Of a DNA stretch of 64,000 nt, positions 63,063 through 64,000 are shown in pieces. The translations under genes were made by a program, and so were the position numbers. How positions within the stretch are numbered: position 1 is the stretch's first letter; each line of letters begins with the position of its first letter. The notes under the pieces were generated by a model. The model was not told where the DNA came from. It saw nothing but the letters and a program-made list of their open reading frames with translations, and made no database searches. Source of the DNA: Palsa-506 sp963836355. GTDB taxonomy: Bacteria > Actinomycetota > Actinomycetes > Streptosporangiales > Streptosporangiaceae. The stretch is taken from the NCBI GenBank assembly GCA_963836355.1, contig CAWIJO010000007.1:713280-777279 (forward strand). Direction: 5' to 3'.

Positions 63063-64000
63063 TCACTGTGCGAGCGCGTGCGCCGCGTCCCCGTGGTGGG
63101 CAGTCGCGTGCAGCTCTTGCTCGTCCTCGTCGGCCAGGTGCGGCTTGACGTCGAAGACCACCTTTTTGATCGCGCCGGTGAACGGGAACGGCTTCTTGTC
63201 CGCATAGCTCAGGTCGACCACCCCGCCGTTGTCGCGGCCGATGTCCATGCCGGCGTAGCCGGAGAAGCGGACGGGGACGGTGTGATCCATGCGGCCCTTG
63301 CCCACCGGCCGGTCGTTGATGAACAGAGTCACCTCGCCGCCGGTGGCGGGTTTGGGCGCGTCGGCGGCGAACTCCATCCGCACGTTCACCTCCCCGGCCG
63401 GCAGCGGTTCGGTGGCCTGCTGCCGGTAGACGAAGACACCCATCATTGAGTAGGTGTGGGTGAGCTTGCCGTCGGCGATGAACAGCGAGAACCCGCCCAG
63501 ATGGTCGGCCTCGGCCACGATCACTCCTTCAGCGCCGCCTTCGGGGACCACCAGGTCAGCGCTGATCGCATACGAATGGTTGTAGATCCGCGGGACCATG
63601 CCCGACAGCACGTTCTGCACGTCCCCGCGGAACTCGAACCTAGTCTCTTCTGGGAGCGGCGGCAGCATGCCGAAGAAGGTGGAAAGAGTTGCCAGCAGCG
63701 GCAGCACCTTATACCGCTCGGCCTCGGCCCAGAAGAGCTCCTGCAGCTCGGCGACCTTGTCCGGATGCTCGGCCGCCAGGTCGTGCGCCTGGCTGTAATC
63801 GTCGGGCAGGTAATACAGCTCGGCCGGATCACTGTCCGGGTCCCAGACGCCAGGGGCGTAAGGCTTCAGGGCCTGGGGGGTGAGGACCCACGGGATCCGC
63901 GGTGTCCGCATCGCCAGCCACCAGCCGTCCTTGTACATCGCCCGGTTGCCGACGGTCTCGAAGTACTGCTGGGTGTGCCGTTCGGGCGCCGCCGGGTCGG
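63063..64000 (-). CDS. Sulfatase (arylsulfatase-type), 5' end outside window
   Basis: The frame is open to the window edge, giving the C-terminal 312 residues. HTQQYFETVGNRAMYKDGWW, LYYLPDDYSQAHDLAAEHPD and the tail domain with PFPFTGAIKKVVFDVKPHL are typical of type I sulfatases of the arylsulfatase A family. The catalytic Cys/Ser of the formylglycine motif lies outside the window. It hydrolyses a sulfate ester; substrate unknown. Confidence 0.85.
   Translation of the reverse strand, partial: DPAAPERHTQQYFETVGNRAMYKDGWWLAMRTPRIPWVLTPQALKPYAPGVWDPDSDPAELYYLPDDYSQAHDLAAEHPDKVAELQELFWAEAERYKVLPLLATLSTFFGMLPPLPEETRFEFRGDVQNVLSGMVPRIYNHSYAISADLVVPEGGAEGVIVAEADHLGGFSLFIADGKLTHTYSMMGVFVYRQQATEPLPAGEVNVRMEFAADAPKPATGGEVTLFINDRPVGKGRMDHTVPVRFSGYAGMDIGRDNGGVVDLSYADKKPFPFTGAIKKVVFDVKPHLADEDEQELHATAHHGDAAHALAQ

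Noticed and set aside
1..64000. tRNA, rRNA and CRISPR genes
   Set aside because: No cloverleaf with a GTTCGA-type T-loop, rRNA core segments or regularly spaced repeats were noticed by eye; a dedicated search was not possible.

Overview
The window comes from a GC-rich actinomycete. Codon third positions are overwhelmingly G or C, GTG and TTG starts with GGAGG-type ribosome sites are common, and it carries a mycothiol-dependent maleylpyruvate-isomerase-like protein and actinobacterial families such as GAP/Sap-like membrane proteins, DUF5134 and DUF4188. Genus cannot be fixed from sequence alone. The first base lies inside a GntR-type regulator and the last inside a sulfatase.

Layout. Positions 1-23,500 form an accessory region in decay. 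A few intact genes (RidA, a SNF2 helicase with a zinc-ribbon partner, VOC protein, MDMPI-like protein, DUF4188, PPC-domain protein, standalone TOPRIM protein, GalT-like uridylyltransferase) are scattered among relics with frameshifts, stop codons and internal deletions: conjugation ATPase, aldolase, GNAT, an ABC/HlyD efflux set, Gfo/Idh/MocA oxidoreductase, TrmO, tyrosine integrase, BKACE, YciI, two IS110 elements, a thioredoxin-reductase-like tail and a second enolase. Positions 23,906-26,988 hold two tandem, translationally coupled MutS-like ATPases. A decayed hypothetical gene and a decayed MFS gene follow.

Positions 28,843-36,423 (minus) carry a seven-gene Hyf/formate-hydrogenlyase-like membrane complex in the order hyfC-E-F-G, FeS protein, NuoB-like, hyfB. 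Six of the seven genes are coupled by 4-base overlaps or very short gaps. The large subunit has no cysteine pairs for a NiFe site and the FeS subunit keeps ligands for one cluster, so this looks like a complex-I-like ion pump rather than a hydrogenase. A universal stress protein, an intact enolase and a dynamin-like GTPase follow.

Positions 41,537-45,602 are a zinc-uptake operon (znuA-znuC-znuB-znuB-zur) behind a long palindrome that is probably the Zur operator. Positions 45,630-52,177 are a copper/heavy-metal region: two P1B-type ATPases, both wrecked by internal deletions, an intact CopZ-like chaperone, two membrane proteins, a Met-containing small membrane protein and a PCuAC-like protein. 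A Tat-exported N-acetylmuramoyl-L-alanine amidase comes next, then an AT-richer patch (about 54,000-55,200) with a Nudix protein and a small membrane protein.

Positions 55,443-60,038 show nested mobile DNA: a GNAT gene is interrupted near its end by an IS630 element (TA duplication, 25-base imperfect terminal repeats). The IS630 transposase is itself interrupted by a roughly 2.54-kb unit carrying a large serine recombinase, whose gene now contains an in-frame amber codon. The right end has a frameshifted potassium-channel gene, two GAP-family membrane proteins, a DUF1269-like protein and the 3' part of a sulfatase. No tRNA, rRNA or CRISPR array was found.
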